Below are positions 16,717 through 24,470 of a DNA stretch of 45,511 bases, one piece after another. The translations under genes and the position numbers were made by a program. How positions within the stretch are numbered: position 1 is the first letter of the stretch; each line of letters opens with the position of its first letter. Source of the stretch: Nocardia mexicana NBRC 108244 (GTDB lineage: Bacteria > Actinomycetota > Actinomycetes > Mycobacteriales > Mycobacteriaceae); contig NZ_BDBV01000111.1 of the NCBI RefSeq assembly GCF_001613165.1, forward strand, positions 1-45,511. The letters are read 5' to 3'. The notes below the pieces were generated by a model, which worked only from the letters and a program-made list of their open reading frames with translations, had not been told where the DNA came from and ran no database searches.

Positions 16717-18198
16717 ATGAGAAAACCAGAGACTTACGAGTTCACACCGGTCGAGGAACTCGACGAGAAGACCGGTAACGGCTGGGCGCCGGAGCCCACG
16801 GTCGGCGAGCTGCAGCTCGACGAACGCAGCGCACTGCGCCGCGTCAACGGGCTGTCCACCGAGCTCACCGATATCACCGAGGTCGAATACCGCCAGCTGC
16901 GCCTCGAGCGCGTGGTGCTGGTCGGTGTCTGGACCGAGGGCACCTCGGCACAGGCCGAGGCCAGCATGACCGAACTCGCCGCGCTCGCCGAGACCGCGGG
17001 TTCGCAGGTGCTCGACGCGCTGATCCAGCGGCGCATGAAGCCGGATCCGGCCACCTATATCGGCTCCGGCAAGGCCGACGAGCTGCGCGCCGTCGTGCTC
17101 GAGACCGGCGCCGACACCGTGATCTGCGACGGTGAGCTGACACCCGCCCAGCTGACCGCGCTGGAGAAGGTCGTCAAGGTGAAGGTCATCGACCGCACCG
17201 CGCTCATCCTGGACATCTTCGCCCAGCACGCCACCTCCCGCGAGGGCAAGGCGCAGGTGTCGCTGGCGCAGATGGAGTACATGCTGCCGCGGCTGCGCGG
17301 CTGGGGTGAGTCGATGTCGCGGCAGGCCGGTGGTCGTGCCGGTGGCAGCGGTGGCGGTGTGGGTCTGCGCGGCCCCGGTGAGACCAAGATCGAGACCGAT
17401 CGCCGCCGCATCCGCGAGCGGATGTCCAAGCTGCGCCGCGAGATTCGCGAGATGAAGACCGCCCGCGACACCAAGCGCGCGCGGCGCACCGACAGCGGCA
17501 TCCCGGCGGTCGCGATCGTCGGCTATACCAACGCCGGTAAATCGAGCCTGATGAACGCGCTGACCGGCGCGGGCATCCTGGTGCAGGACGCCCTGTTCGC
17601 GACCCTGGATCCGACCACCCGGCGCGCGGCGCTGGAGGACGGGCGCGAGGTCGTGTTCACCGACACCGTCGGATTCGTCCGGCACCTGCCCACCCAGCTG
17701 GTCGAGGCGTTCCGCTCGACGCTGGAGGAGGTCACCGGCGCCGATCTGCTGCTGCACGTGGTCGACGGCTCCGATCCGCTGCCCGCCGAGCAGATCAAGG
17801 CGGTGCGCGAGGTGATCACCGACGTACTGCGGGAGTCGAACGCGGTCGCACCGCCGGAATTGCTGGTGGTGAACAAGATCGACGCGCTGGATCCGGCCGA
17901 GCTGTCGCACCTGCGCGCCCAGCTGCCGCAGGCCGTATTCGTCTCGGCCCGCACCGGCCGGGGACTGACGGAGCTGCGCGACCGGCTCGGGGACGCCTTG
18001 GGCGCACTCGACGTCGAGGTGAGCGTGCTGCTGCCCTACACGCGCGGCGACCTGCTCGCCCGCGTGCACGCCGACGGCCGCATCCTCGAGTCCGACCACG
18101 AGGAGGGCGGTACCCGAGTGCGGGCACGAGTCCCTGCGGCCTTGGCGGCGGTGCTCGCCGAGTACGCGCACGCCGGGACGGCGGGACTGCCGGGCTGA
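16717..18198 (+). CDS. hflX: Ribosome-associated GTPase HflX
   Basis: HflX splits stalled or stress-hibernating 70S ribosomes. The 493-residue protein has the N-terminal HflX domain (ERVVLVGVWTEG, QRRMKPDPATYIGSGKADEL), a Gly-rich linker (SRQAGGRAGGSGGGVGLRG) and a helical hairpin. The G domain follows, with G1 GYTNAGKSS, G3 DTVGF, G4 NKID and G5 VSARTG. The C-terminal domain is short. I chose ATG 16717 (GGAGG 3 nt upstream, a tight spacing); GTG 16699 in the same frame would add six residues. In mycobacteria HflX affects macrolide tolerance, which gives a context for its expression under antibiotic stress. Confidence 0.95.
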   Translation: MRKPETYEFTPVEELDEKTGNGWAPEPTVGELQLDERSALRRVNGLSTELTDITEVEYRQLRLERVVLVGVWTEGTSAQAEASMTELAALAETAGSQVLDALIQRRMKPDPATYIGSGKADELRAVVLETGADTVICDGELTPAQLTALEKVVKVKVIDRTALILDIFAQHATSREGKAQVSLAQMEYMLPRLRGWGESMSRQAGGRAGGSGGGVGLRGPGETKIETDRRRIRERMSKLRREIREMKTARDTKRARRTDSGIPAVAIVGYTNAGKSSLMNALTGAGILVQDALFATLDPTTRRAALEDGREVVFTDTVGFVRHLPTQLVEAFRSTLEEVTGADLLLHVVDGSDPLPAEQIKAVREVITDVLRESNAVAPPELLVVNKIDALDPAELSHLRAQLPQAVFVSARTGRGLTELRDRLGDALGALDVEVSVLLPYTRGDLLARVHADGRILESDHEEGGTRVRARVPAALAAVLAEYAHAGTAGLPG

Positions 18199-18242
18199 AT
18201 CCTGCGGGGGCACCGCCGTTCTCGGTCTCCCGTGCTGCACCG

Positions 18243-19325
18243 TCATTCGACGACGGGGGTTATTCCTCGAATCCTCGGCAGTCGGCCGACGAACGGGTGG
18301 CTGGGGACCATTCCCTCGGACCGCACGAAATCCAGCCTGTCGAGCGCGCCCTGAATTGCGTTGTCGCTGAGCCCCAGATCCTCGAATGCCAGCCGTATCT
18401 GATTGGGGTCGACGGAGCTGACGGCCTGCATCACGTCCTCGTGGAGGGGTACCTTCTCGTCCCCGGGGGAGCGGAGGAAGTAAGAGGAGAAGCTTGCCTG
18501 CAGGTCACCAAAGAGCGGAACCGGTGATTCGGGCAGTACCAGTTCGTGGTCGAAAGCAACCAGATCACCCTCCGGGGTGGTGCGCCAGTTCGTGAAGACA
18601 CGGTCGGAGTTGCCCAGGATGAAGTCGAGAACCGCCATCTGATGTTGCTGCAGTTCGGGATAGTCCGAAACCACCTTTGCGTCGGAGGTATTCGGGATGA
18701 ACCGCTGCAGTGAGCCCGGCCCGTGCGGCCCGTCGATGAGCGATGTCGGTGGCACCAGACGGAAGCCGAGCAACTCGTTCAGACGAGAGGCCGCCACTTC
18801 TCGCTTGGCGGCTTCCCCGGGCACAGGGGGGATTCCCCAGCGACGACCGAGCTTCTCCCCGGAGATCGGCTTGTAGATGTAGGACTCGTTCTCGTCGACG
18901 CGTATCAGGTGTACCTGATTCGTCGGGTCGTCGCCGTCGGGAAGCCAGTCGTGGACCTCTTCTCCGCCGCTATGGTTTCGCACCCTCAACTCGGCCGGGG
19001 TGGGCTGATAACCAGTCAGCTCTGAACGGCGACTGAGGTTTCCCTCGCTGAGCGCGTTGAGTCTGCCTGTACCCTCGGTCTCTACGTCGACACGCTGATC
19101 ATGGCCTCTCCTGATGGTGGTCGTGGTCGCCCGGTAGGGGCGTTCGAGGATGTGACCGGCACCGTCGAGGGCCGTGGCAACACGTTCATTCGCTTCACGG
19201 AAAAGCCACGCGATATCCACTTTCACCCGGTGCCGACCGAGCCAATCGCCCGAATCGAGGCGTACGGGGAGTTCGTGATCCGCGGGCATCAGTTCGCATC
19301 GCCGCTCGTTCGGTGACTCGGCCAC
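18243..19325 (-). CDS. PI3/4-kinase- or HipA-like kinase-fold protein
   Basis: The 360-residue protein has an unrecognised N-terminal half (residues 1-140, charged) and a C-terminal atypical kinase domain. Kinase landmarks are Lys152 in YIYKPIS, Glu176 in KREVAASRLNELLG, the loop LDFILGNSDRVFTNW with Asp241 and Asn246, and Asp259 in LVAFDHELVLP. The pattern NSDR-x3-N plus a later Asp resembles the catalytic and metal sites of PI3/PI4-kinase-like and HipA-like proteins. The substrate is unknown; it could be a protein kinase or a small-molecule kinase. The start may be GTG 19325 or ATG 19289; no ribosome-binding site supports either. The gene is alone on the minus strand between conserved hflX and the fadE region and seems less GC-rich than its neighbours, so acquisition by transfer is possible. 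Confidence 0.7.
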   Translation of the reverse strand: MAESPNERRCELMPADHELPVRLDSGDWLGRHRVKVDIAWLFREANERVATALDGAGHILERPYRATTTTIRRGHDQRVDVETEGTGRLNALSEGNLSRRSELTGYQPTPAELRVRNHSGGEEVHDWLPDGDDPTNQVHLIRVDENESYIYKPISGEKLGRRWGIPPVPGEAAKREVAASRLNELLGFRLVPPTSLIDGPHGPGSLQRFIPNTSDAKVVSDYPELQQHQMAVLDFILGNSDRVFTNWRTTPEGDLVAFDHELVLPESPVPLFGDLQASFSSYFLRSPGDEKVPLHEDVMQAVSSVDPNQIRLAFEDLGLSDNAIQGALDRLDFVRSEGMVPSHPFVGRLPRIRGITPVVE

Positions 19326-19418
19326 CCATCGACCGGTCGATCATCCCGATACATTACCTTCCGAAACCGAATTCCGCCTGGTCGAGCCCACGTGGTCGCG
19401 GCCGGGTCGCGGTAGGGG

Positions 19419-19446
19419 TTGACACCGGCCGACCGTTATAGATGAT
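19419..19446 (+). promoter_or_regulatory. Candidate housekeeping promoter of the acyltransferase gene
   Basis: TTGACA (19419-19424) is a perfect -35 element, rare at this GC content. GATGAT follows after 16 nt (19441-19446), and TATAGA lies just before it. A transcript from here would have a leader of about 65-70 nt to the TTG start at 19521. Confidence 0.45.
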
Positions 19447-19520
19447 CTTGTGGACTGGTTGCCCCGCAGCTGTTTTCGTTACGATTCACAAATCGAGAAC
19501 AAGTTGCAGGGAGGGTTCTT

Positions 19521-20393
19521 TTGTCTGGAGATCATTCCGTCTCGGCGGATCGGGACGGTGCCTCGCTATCGGATGGGGCGCCGCTACGAATGTCGTTGCA
19601 CGACAGTGATATTCGTGCCTTCGATGCGCTGACGGCGCCGCTGCGGGCGTGGACGAGCCCGGTGTTCCACGGATTCGGCAACATCCCCGCCGACGGTCCG
19701 GTGCTACTGGTGGGCAACCACAATTTCATGGGTATCGACACCCCGCTGCTGTGGCCGGAGATCGCGCACAGCCGTGGCCGCCTCATCCGTGGGCTGGCCG
19801 AGAACGTCCTCATCACCGTCCCAGGAGTGCGGCACGCGCTGCACCGCATCGGGTGTGTCCGCGGCAGCCGCGCAAACTGCCGCGCGCTGCTCGAACAGGG
19901 CGAGATGGTGCTGGTGTTCCCGGGCGGCGGTCGGGAAGCGGTGCGCCGCAAGGGTGAGAAGTACGTGCTGAAGTGGGAGGGCCGCACCGGTTTCGCGCGG
20001 ATGGCGATCGAAACCGGGGCGCCCATCGTGCCGATCGGCATGGTCGGCGCCGACGACGCCTTCGATATCGTCTTCGACGGCCAGGACGTGGCGATGCGGC
20101 CGTTGCGCTCGCTGGTGAAGGCGATCGGGTTGAAGCCGAACCTCACCCCGCCGCTGGTGACCGGCCTCGGCCCGACGTGGATTCCGAAGCCGGAGCGGTT
20201 CTACTACTCCGCCGGAACCCCCATCGAGACCGCGCCGTGGGCCGATGCCACCGATCTCGACGAGGCCGCGGAGGAACTGCAGGCGGTGGTGCGCAAGGCG
20301 CTCGAGGAGGAGCTGACATTCCTGTTCGCCGAGCGTGACCGCGACCGCGGGCGCACCCTGCTGGGCCGGGCGCGCAGGGCGCTGGGACTGTAG
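19521..20393 (+). CDS. Lysophospholipid/diacylglycerol acyltransferase-like protein (PlsC superfamily)
   Basis: The 290-residue protein belongs to the glycerophospholipid acyltransferase superfamily. The catalytic motif is GNHNFMGID with His67 and Asp73, i.e. HX5D as in the MGAT-like/phytyl-ester-synthase branch rather than HX4D of PlsC. The acceptor motif FPGGGREAVRRKGE (133-146) and the later APIVPIGMVGADD segment also fit that branch. It would acylate a lipid hydroxyl at the inner membrane face, perhaps in triacylglycerol or wax-ester metabolism, common in Nocardia. The start is TTG at 19521, supported by GGGAGGG 7 nt upstream. A fatty-acyl dehydrogenase follows 160 bp later. Confidence 0.85.
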   Translation: MSGDHSVSADRDGASLSDGAPLRMSLHDSDIRAFDALTAPLRAWTSPVFHGFGNIPADGPVLLVGNHNFMGIDTPLLWPEIAHSRGRLIRGLAENVLITVPGVRHALHRIGCVRGSRANCRALLEQGEMVLVFPGGGREAVRRKGEKYVLKWEGRTGFARMAIETGAPIVPIGMVGADDAFDIVFDGQDVAMRPLRSLVKAIGLKPNLTPPLVTGLGPTWIPKPERFYYSAGTPIETAPWADATDLDEAAEELQAVVRKALEEELTFLFAERDRDRGRTLLGRARRALGL

Positions 20394-20553
20394 CCAGGTT
20401 TACCGGGGTTCAGGTCGCCAACGCCGTCGACCTTCCCGCAGGTAGCGCAGTTCGGACCCGTTTTACGGGGTTCGAAGTGAACGGCGATTCGACTTCCGGG
20501 TACCGTATGGGGGACAGGCGACGAGGCCGATGTGGTCACCGTAGGAGGTTGGC

Positions 20554-21699
20554 GTGGAGCGCACTCTTTTCGAACCCGAACACGATCTGTTCCGGGAGTC
20601 GTACCGGAAGTTTCTCGAGCAGTACGTGGCGCCCAACCACGCGAAGTGGGAGGAGCAGGGCCTCGTCGACCGCGAGGTCTGGCTGGAGGCCGGCAAGCAG
20701 GGGTTCCTCGGCATGGCGGTGCCGGAGGAGTTCGGCGGCGGCGGTGTGAAGGACTTCCGCTACAACTCGGTCATCACCGAGGAGACCACCCGCGGCCAGT
20801 ACTCGGGACTGGGCTTCCCGCTGCACAACGACGTGATCGCCCCCTATCTGCTGGAGCTGGCCAACGACGAGCAGAAGCAGCGGTGGCTGCCCGGCTTCTG
20901 CACCGGTGAGATCATCACCGCGATCGCGATGACCGAACCCGGCACCGGCTCGGATCTGCAGGGCATCAAGACCCGCGCGGTGCGCGACGGCGACGACTGG
21001 ATCCTCAACGGCGCCAAGACCTTCATCACCAACGGCATCAACTCCGACATTGTCATCGTGGTCGCCCAGACCGATCCCGAGAAGGGCGCGATGGGCTTCT
21101 CGCTGCTCGTGGTCGAGCGCGGCATGCCCGGTTTCGAGCGCGGCCGCAACCTCGACAAGATCGGCCTGAAGGCGCAGGACACCGCCGAGCTCAGCTTCAC
21201 CGACGTCCGGGTCCCGGGCAAGAACCTGCTCGGCACCGAGGGCCAGGGCTTCGTGCACCTGATGCAGAACCTGCCCCAGGAGCGGCTGTCGATCGCCGTG
21301 ATGGCCGCCGCCGCCATGGAGGGCTGCCTCGACCTCACCTGCCAGTACGTGCGCGACCGCAAGGCCTTCGGCAAGCCCATCGGCGCGCAGCAGAACACGC
21401 GCTTCGTGCTGGCGGAACTGGCCACCAAGACGACCGCCGTGCGGGTCTTCGTGGACCGCTGCATCGAACTGCTCAACCAGGAGAAGCTGACCGTCGAAGA
21501 GGCCGCCATGGCCAAGTGGTGGAGCACCGAGGAGCAGATCGAACTCATCAGCAAGTGCCTGCAGCTGCACGGCGGATACGGCTACATGCGCGAATACCCG
21601 ATCGCCAAGGCCTACACCGACGCTCGCGTGCAGAGCATCTACGGCGGCACCACCGAGATCATGAAGGAGATCATCGGGCGCAGCCTGAAACTGTCCTGA
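20554..21699 (+). CDS. Acyl-CoA dehydrogenase (FadE20-like)
   Basis: The 381-residue flavoprotein would oxidise acyl-CoA to enoyl-CoA in beta-oxidation. Visible signatures are ITAIAMTEPGTGSDLQGIKT (FAD/substrate motif), VRDRKAFGKPIGAQQ and the C-terminal LHGGYGYMREYPIAKAYTD with YGGTTEI. The last motif has Gly where short/medium-chain enzymes carry the catalytic Glu (YEGT), as in long-chain type enzymes whose base lies elsewhere. The GTG start at 20554 has an excellent AGGAGG site 7 nt upstream. In M. tuberculosis fadE20 (Rv2724c) directly follows hflX; here the kinase-fold and acyltransferase genes intervene. Divergent control is not evident; the PucR gene ends only 7 bp after it. Confidence 0.93.
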   Translation: MERTLFEPEHDLFRESYRKFLEQYVAPNHAKWEEQGLVDREVWLEAGKQGFLGMAVPEEFGGGGVKDFRYNSVITEETTRGQYSGLGFPLHNDVIAPYLLELANDEQKQRWLPGFCTGEIITAIAMTEPGTGSDLQGIKTRAVRDGDDWILNGAKTFITNGINSDIVIVVAQTDPEKGAMGFSLLVVERGMPGFERGRNLDKIGLKAQDTAELSFTDVRVPGKNLLGTEGQGFVHLMQNLPQERLSIAVMAAAAMEGCLDLTCQYVRDRKAFGKPIGAQQNTRFVLAELATKTTAVRVFVDRCIELLNQEKLTVEEAAMAKWWSTEEQIELISKCLQLHGGYGYMREYPIAKAYTDARVQSIYGGTTEIMKEIIGRSLKLS

Positions 21700-21706
21700 C
21701 GGCGGG

Positions 21707-23257
21707 CTACGCCCGTCCCGCCTGGTCGTCGGGCACGCGCACGGACAACGCGACCAGCATCGCGGTTCGTTTGTGCGGATCGTCCAGCGCCAGGTCGGCG
21801 ATCCGGCGCATCTGCTTGATGCGGTTGCGGACGGTGTTGGGATGGATGTCGAGCGTCGCGGCGGCCACCGCCGAATCACCGTGCGCCTCCAGCCAGGCCT
21901 TCAAGGTCGGGAGGTAATCGGTGTCGTGGCGATCGTCGTGAACAGCCAACTGCGCCACGGGACCTCGTGACGGCAGGCGGCCGCTGGACGCCACCGACTG
22001 CAAACGCTGGATCAGCACACGGTCCCAGGCGTCGTCGTAACACACCGCCACCTCGTCCGAGGAGCTCGTGTGCAGCGCCATGCACTCGTCGGCCTCCTGG
22101 CGGCTGGCCGGTACCTCCCGCACGGTGGCGACCCCGCCGATACCGGCGACTACCCGGATGTGCGAGGGCAGTCCGGCGGCGAGATCGCGCACCCAGCGCA
22201 GCGCCGGTTCGGGGTCACCCGCGGGCAGCACCGTATAGACGGTATTGCCGAACAACGTGCTGCGGCCGATGCGGGACCACCCGAATCCGGTGGTGGCCCG
22301 TTCGAACGCCAGCAGAATTCCCGCATGCCGTTCCAGTTCGGTGTGCGCCTGCAACGCGATCACGCGCAGATGTTCGGCGGGGAGGCCCAGCTTCCCGACG
22401 GCGGCCTCGGCGTCCGGGCTGCCCTCGATCAACTGGATTGCCAGTTCCGATTCGACCTGCCGCTCCAGATCGGCGCTCACGCGCGAGCGCAGCAGATGCA
22501 GCGCCACCGTGTGGGCGCCGTCCTTCAGGATCCGGCCGCGGGTGTGGTCCGGGGCCTCGTCGCACGAGATCCACAGCGAACCCAGCAGCTCGCGCCCAGC
22601 CCGCACGGCCACGACCGTCCGTCCGCGCAGGCCGTGTTCCGGGGCCGGCCCGACGTGGATCGGCGTATCGCTGCGGGCGAGGTGCTCGAAGACGCCCTGC
22701 TGTTCGAGCAGCGCGCGCACGTGATCCGGTGTGCGCCGCCCGAGAATGGTGTCCAGCCGGACCGGATCCATATCTCGCGGTGTGCTCGAATACGCCATGA
22801 CCCGGAACAACTCGTCCTGGATCGTCACCGGGGCGTCGAGCGCGGCCGCGATGGTATCGGCCAGGGCGAACAGATCGCTGGGGCCCCGGCCCGATTCGGT
22901 CTCGCGGCCCTCGAGCACCAATCCGTAGACGACCGACGCGATCTGGCTCCACGACACCGCCGGATCGCTGAGCAGTAGCGCGGTCCCGGCGGCCTCCAGC
23001 TGATCGAGCAGCTCCCGGGTCGGCCGCTCGGTGGTGCGGGCGATGACGACTGTGGCCCGGGTCTCCGCCGCGAGCGCGAAGGCCTGTGCCAGATCCGCGA
23101 TCCCCACGGCGAGGAAGACATCGCCGACGGACGAATGCGGGCGGATCGGGTCGTGCACCGTCACGCTGTACAGCTCGATGTCCCGGGTCGCCGCCGCTCC
23201 GTACAGCCGGGTGCCGTGCCTGCTCAGGATGTTGATCAGGCGATCCAACTTCACCAT
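21707..23257 (-). CDS. PucR-family transcriptional regulator
   Basis: The 516-residue protein has the N-terminal PucR domain (residues ~10-125: VTVHDPIRPHSSVGDVFLAVG, ATVVIARTTERPTRELLDQ), a central GGDEF-like/GAF-like region and a C-terminal PucR helix-turn-helix (LKAWLEAHGDSAVAAATLDIHPNTVRNRIKQMRRI, about residues 453-487). Such proteins activate purine, amino-acid or aromatic degradation genes in response to small molecules. The target is not evident: the gene is convergent with the acyl-CoA dehydrogenase and divergent from a small zinc-ribbon gene. ATG 23257 starts a typical VKLDRLINILSRHG segment. Confidence 0.88.
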   Translation of the reverse strand: MVKLDRLINILSRHGTRLYGAAATRDIELYSVTVHDPIRPHSSVGDVFLAVGIADLAQAFALAAETRATVVIARTTERPTRELLDQLEAAGTALLLSDPAVSWSQIASVVYGLVLEGRETESGRGPSDLFALADTIAAALDAPVTIQDELFRVMAYSSTPRDMDPVRLDTILGRRTPDHVRALLEQQGVFEHLARSDTPIHVGPAPEHGLRGRTVVAVRAGRELLGSLWISCDEAPDHTRGRILKDGAHTVALHLLRSRVSADLERQVESELAIQLIEGSPDAEAAVGKLGLPAEHLRVIALQAHTELERHAGILLAFERATTGFGWSRIGRSTLFGNTVYTVLPAGDPEPALRWVRDLAAGLPSHIRVVAGIGGVATVREVPASRQEADECMALHTSSSDEVAVCYDDAWDRVLIQRLQSVASSGRLPSRGPVAQLAVHDDRHDTDYLPTLKAWLEAHGDSAVAAATLDIHPNTVRNRIKQMRRIADLALDDPHKRTAMLVALSVRVPDDQAGRA

Positions 23258-23436
23258 GGGTATCCGGCCGCAACTCCCGACGATTCGACGCCCGGTCGCG
23301 AGCGCTGTGTGACGCCGACAATGCTACATCGTCAAGTTGTGCGAATCGGACAGTCCTGCCCGGTGTTCGATGGGTCACTCTGAATGCAGGAGGCGCATAT
23401 GCCGTGTCATGCGCCCCGATGAGGTGAGGGCTACAA

Positions 23437-23724
23437 ATGTATTCGTCGCATCTGCTGGAGATTGCCGTGGTCGCCGCAGCGTGCTCGTACATCGTGTGGA
23501 TGGTGGTGTCCTCGAGACACGTACTCCACGAACGGTGTGCGCTCTGCGGGCATATGTACTACACGCACGATCCGGTCAACGGAGACTGTCGCGGGCGGGC
23601 GGACGGCCGCTTCGGCTACGACAGTGGCACCTGGACATTCTGCGCGCACGACCTGCGCTGCGGTTGTCACGGATTCATCGAGGACCCGCAGGGCGGAAGA
23701 CATCGAGACCTGACAGTCCGGTAG
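23437..23724 (+). CDS. Small membrane-anchored cysteine-rich protein
   Basis: The 95-residue product has one N-terminal membrane helix (LLEIAVVAAACSYIVWMVV, residues ~6-24). A cytoplasmic or exposed domain with eight Cys/His positions follows, arranged CALCGH, an internal GDC, CAHD and CGCHGF, like a zinc ribbon. I do not recognise the family. GAGGG lies 6 nt before the ATG at 23437. It stands between two divergent or convergent regulators (PucR upstream divergent, TetR downstream convergent with a 12-bp gap), so its own regulation is unclear. A metal-binding role is inference from the cysteine pattern. Confidence 0.65.
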   Translation: MYSSHLLEIAVVAAACSYIVWMVVSSRHVLHERCALCGHMYYTHDPVNGDCRGRADGRFGYDSGTWTFCAHDLRCGCHGFIEDPQGGRHRDLTVR

Positions 23725-23735
23725 AGCGGGGCGCG

Positions 23736-24368
23736 CTACGCGGAATGCGTTGCCGCCAAGCCGTTCTCCAGTAGGTCGAAGGCCGCCTCCGCGCGGGTGC
23801 GGGCGGTCGGATAGACGTCGTCGGCGCTGCGGCCGGAGCGTATCGCCGCGGCGTTGTGGTCGGAGAGAATGCGCTGCGCGCCGAAGACCTGCGCGGCCAC
23901 CAGGTGTGCTGTGAACTCGTCGCTCGGCCGGCCCGACTCGCGGAACGCCTCGGCGAGCTCTCGTTCCTGGTCGAGCATGTAGGCGGTCATCCGGGCGACG
24001 AGGGTGGGCGTCGAGTACAGCAGGTTCTGGAACGTGACCGCCGTCGGCGTGTCGTTGAGGCCCACCAGGGGGTCGCGCTGCGCGAGCCGCTCGAGATAGC
24101 TCTCGCGCAGGGCGCGCAGCGCGGACACACCCTCCGGTCGTGCCCGGACGATCTGCGCGGGCCATCGGCCGTCGGTAGAAAACCGGTGCAGTACCAGGTC
24201 TTCCTTGGTCGGGAAGTACGCGAACAGGGTGGGCTTGGATATCTCGGCGGCCGCGGCGATCTCCGCGACCGAGGCGCCGTCGAAACCCGATTCCTCGAAC
24301 AGGGCGAATGCCGCCTCCAGGATCGCTTCCCGGGTGCGGCGCTTCTTGCGTTCGCGCAGTGCCTCCAT
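23736..24368 (-). CDS. TetR-family transcriptional repressor, divergent from the HelD-like gene
   Basis: The 210-residue protein has the TetR DNA-binding domain at residues ~12-58 (TREAILEAAFALFEESGFDGASVAEIAAAAEISKPTLFAYFPTKEDLVL). A larger ligand-binding helical domain with a TetR-like C-terminus follows. The initiation codon ATG 24368 lies 6 nt after a TANNNT box (TAGTCT) that is itself 17 nt from TTGTTG, so the message is probably leaderless. A dyad operator overlaps its own -35 and the promoter of the divergently transcribed ATPase, which suggests that it represses both. The ligand is unknown; a drug or cell-envelope stress signal would suit the neighbour's role. Confidence 0.9.
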   Translation of the reverse strand: MEALRERKKRRTREAILEAAFALFEESGFDGASVAEIAAAAEISKPTLFAYFPTKEDLVLHRFSTDGRWPAQIVRARPEGVSALRALRESYLERLAQRDPLVGLNDTPTAVTFQNLLYSTPTLVARMTAYMLDQERELAEAFRESGRPSDEFTAHLVAAQVFGAQRILSDHNAAAIRSGRSADDVYPTARTRAEAAFDLLENGLAATHSA

Positions 24369-24374
24369 GGATCC

Positions 24375-24422
24375 AGACTAGCCGACCATGATTTGGTCAA
24401 CAAATTAACTAGGTCTTATAGT
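24375..24422. promoter_or_regulatory. Divergent tetR/helD-like promoter pair with shared dyad operator
   Basis: Plus strand: TTGGTC (24393-24398), 18 nt, TATAGT (24417-24422) for the HelD-like gene. Minus strand: TTGTTG (24403-24398), 17 nt, TAGTCT (24380-24375), then 6 nt to the tetR ATG. Between and over them lies GTCAACAAATTAAC (24396-24409), a dyad of the form GTNAA-N4-TTNAC. A second weaker dyad, GACC-N7-GGTC, is at 24384-24398. The AT-rich stretch stands out from its surroundings. Confidence 0.7.
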
Positions 24423-24470
24423 TTACCGAGTTAGATTTTTCGGCTCTTCGAGGTGGGGGTTGCCACGACC

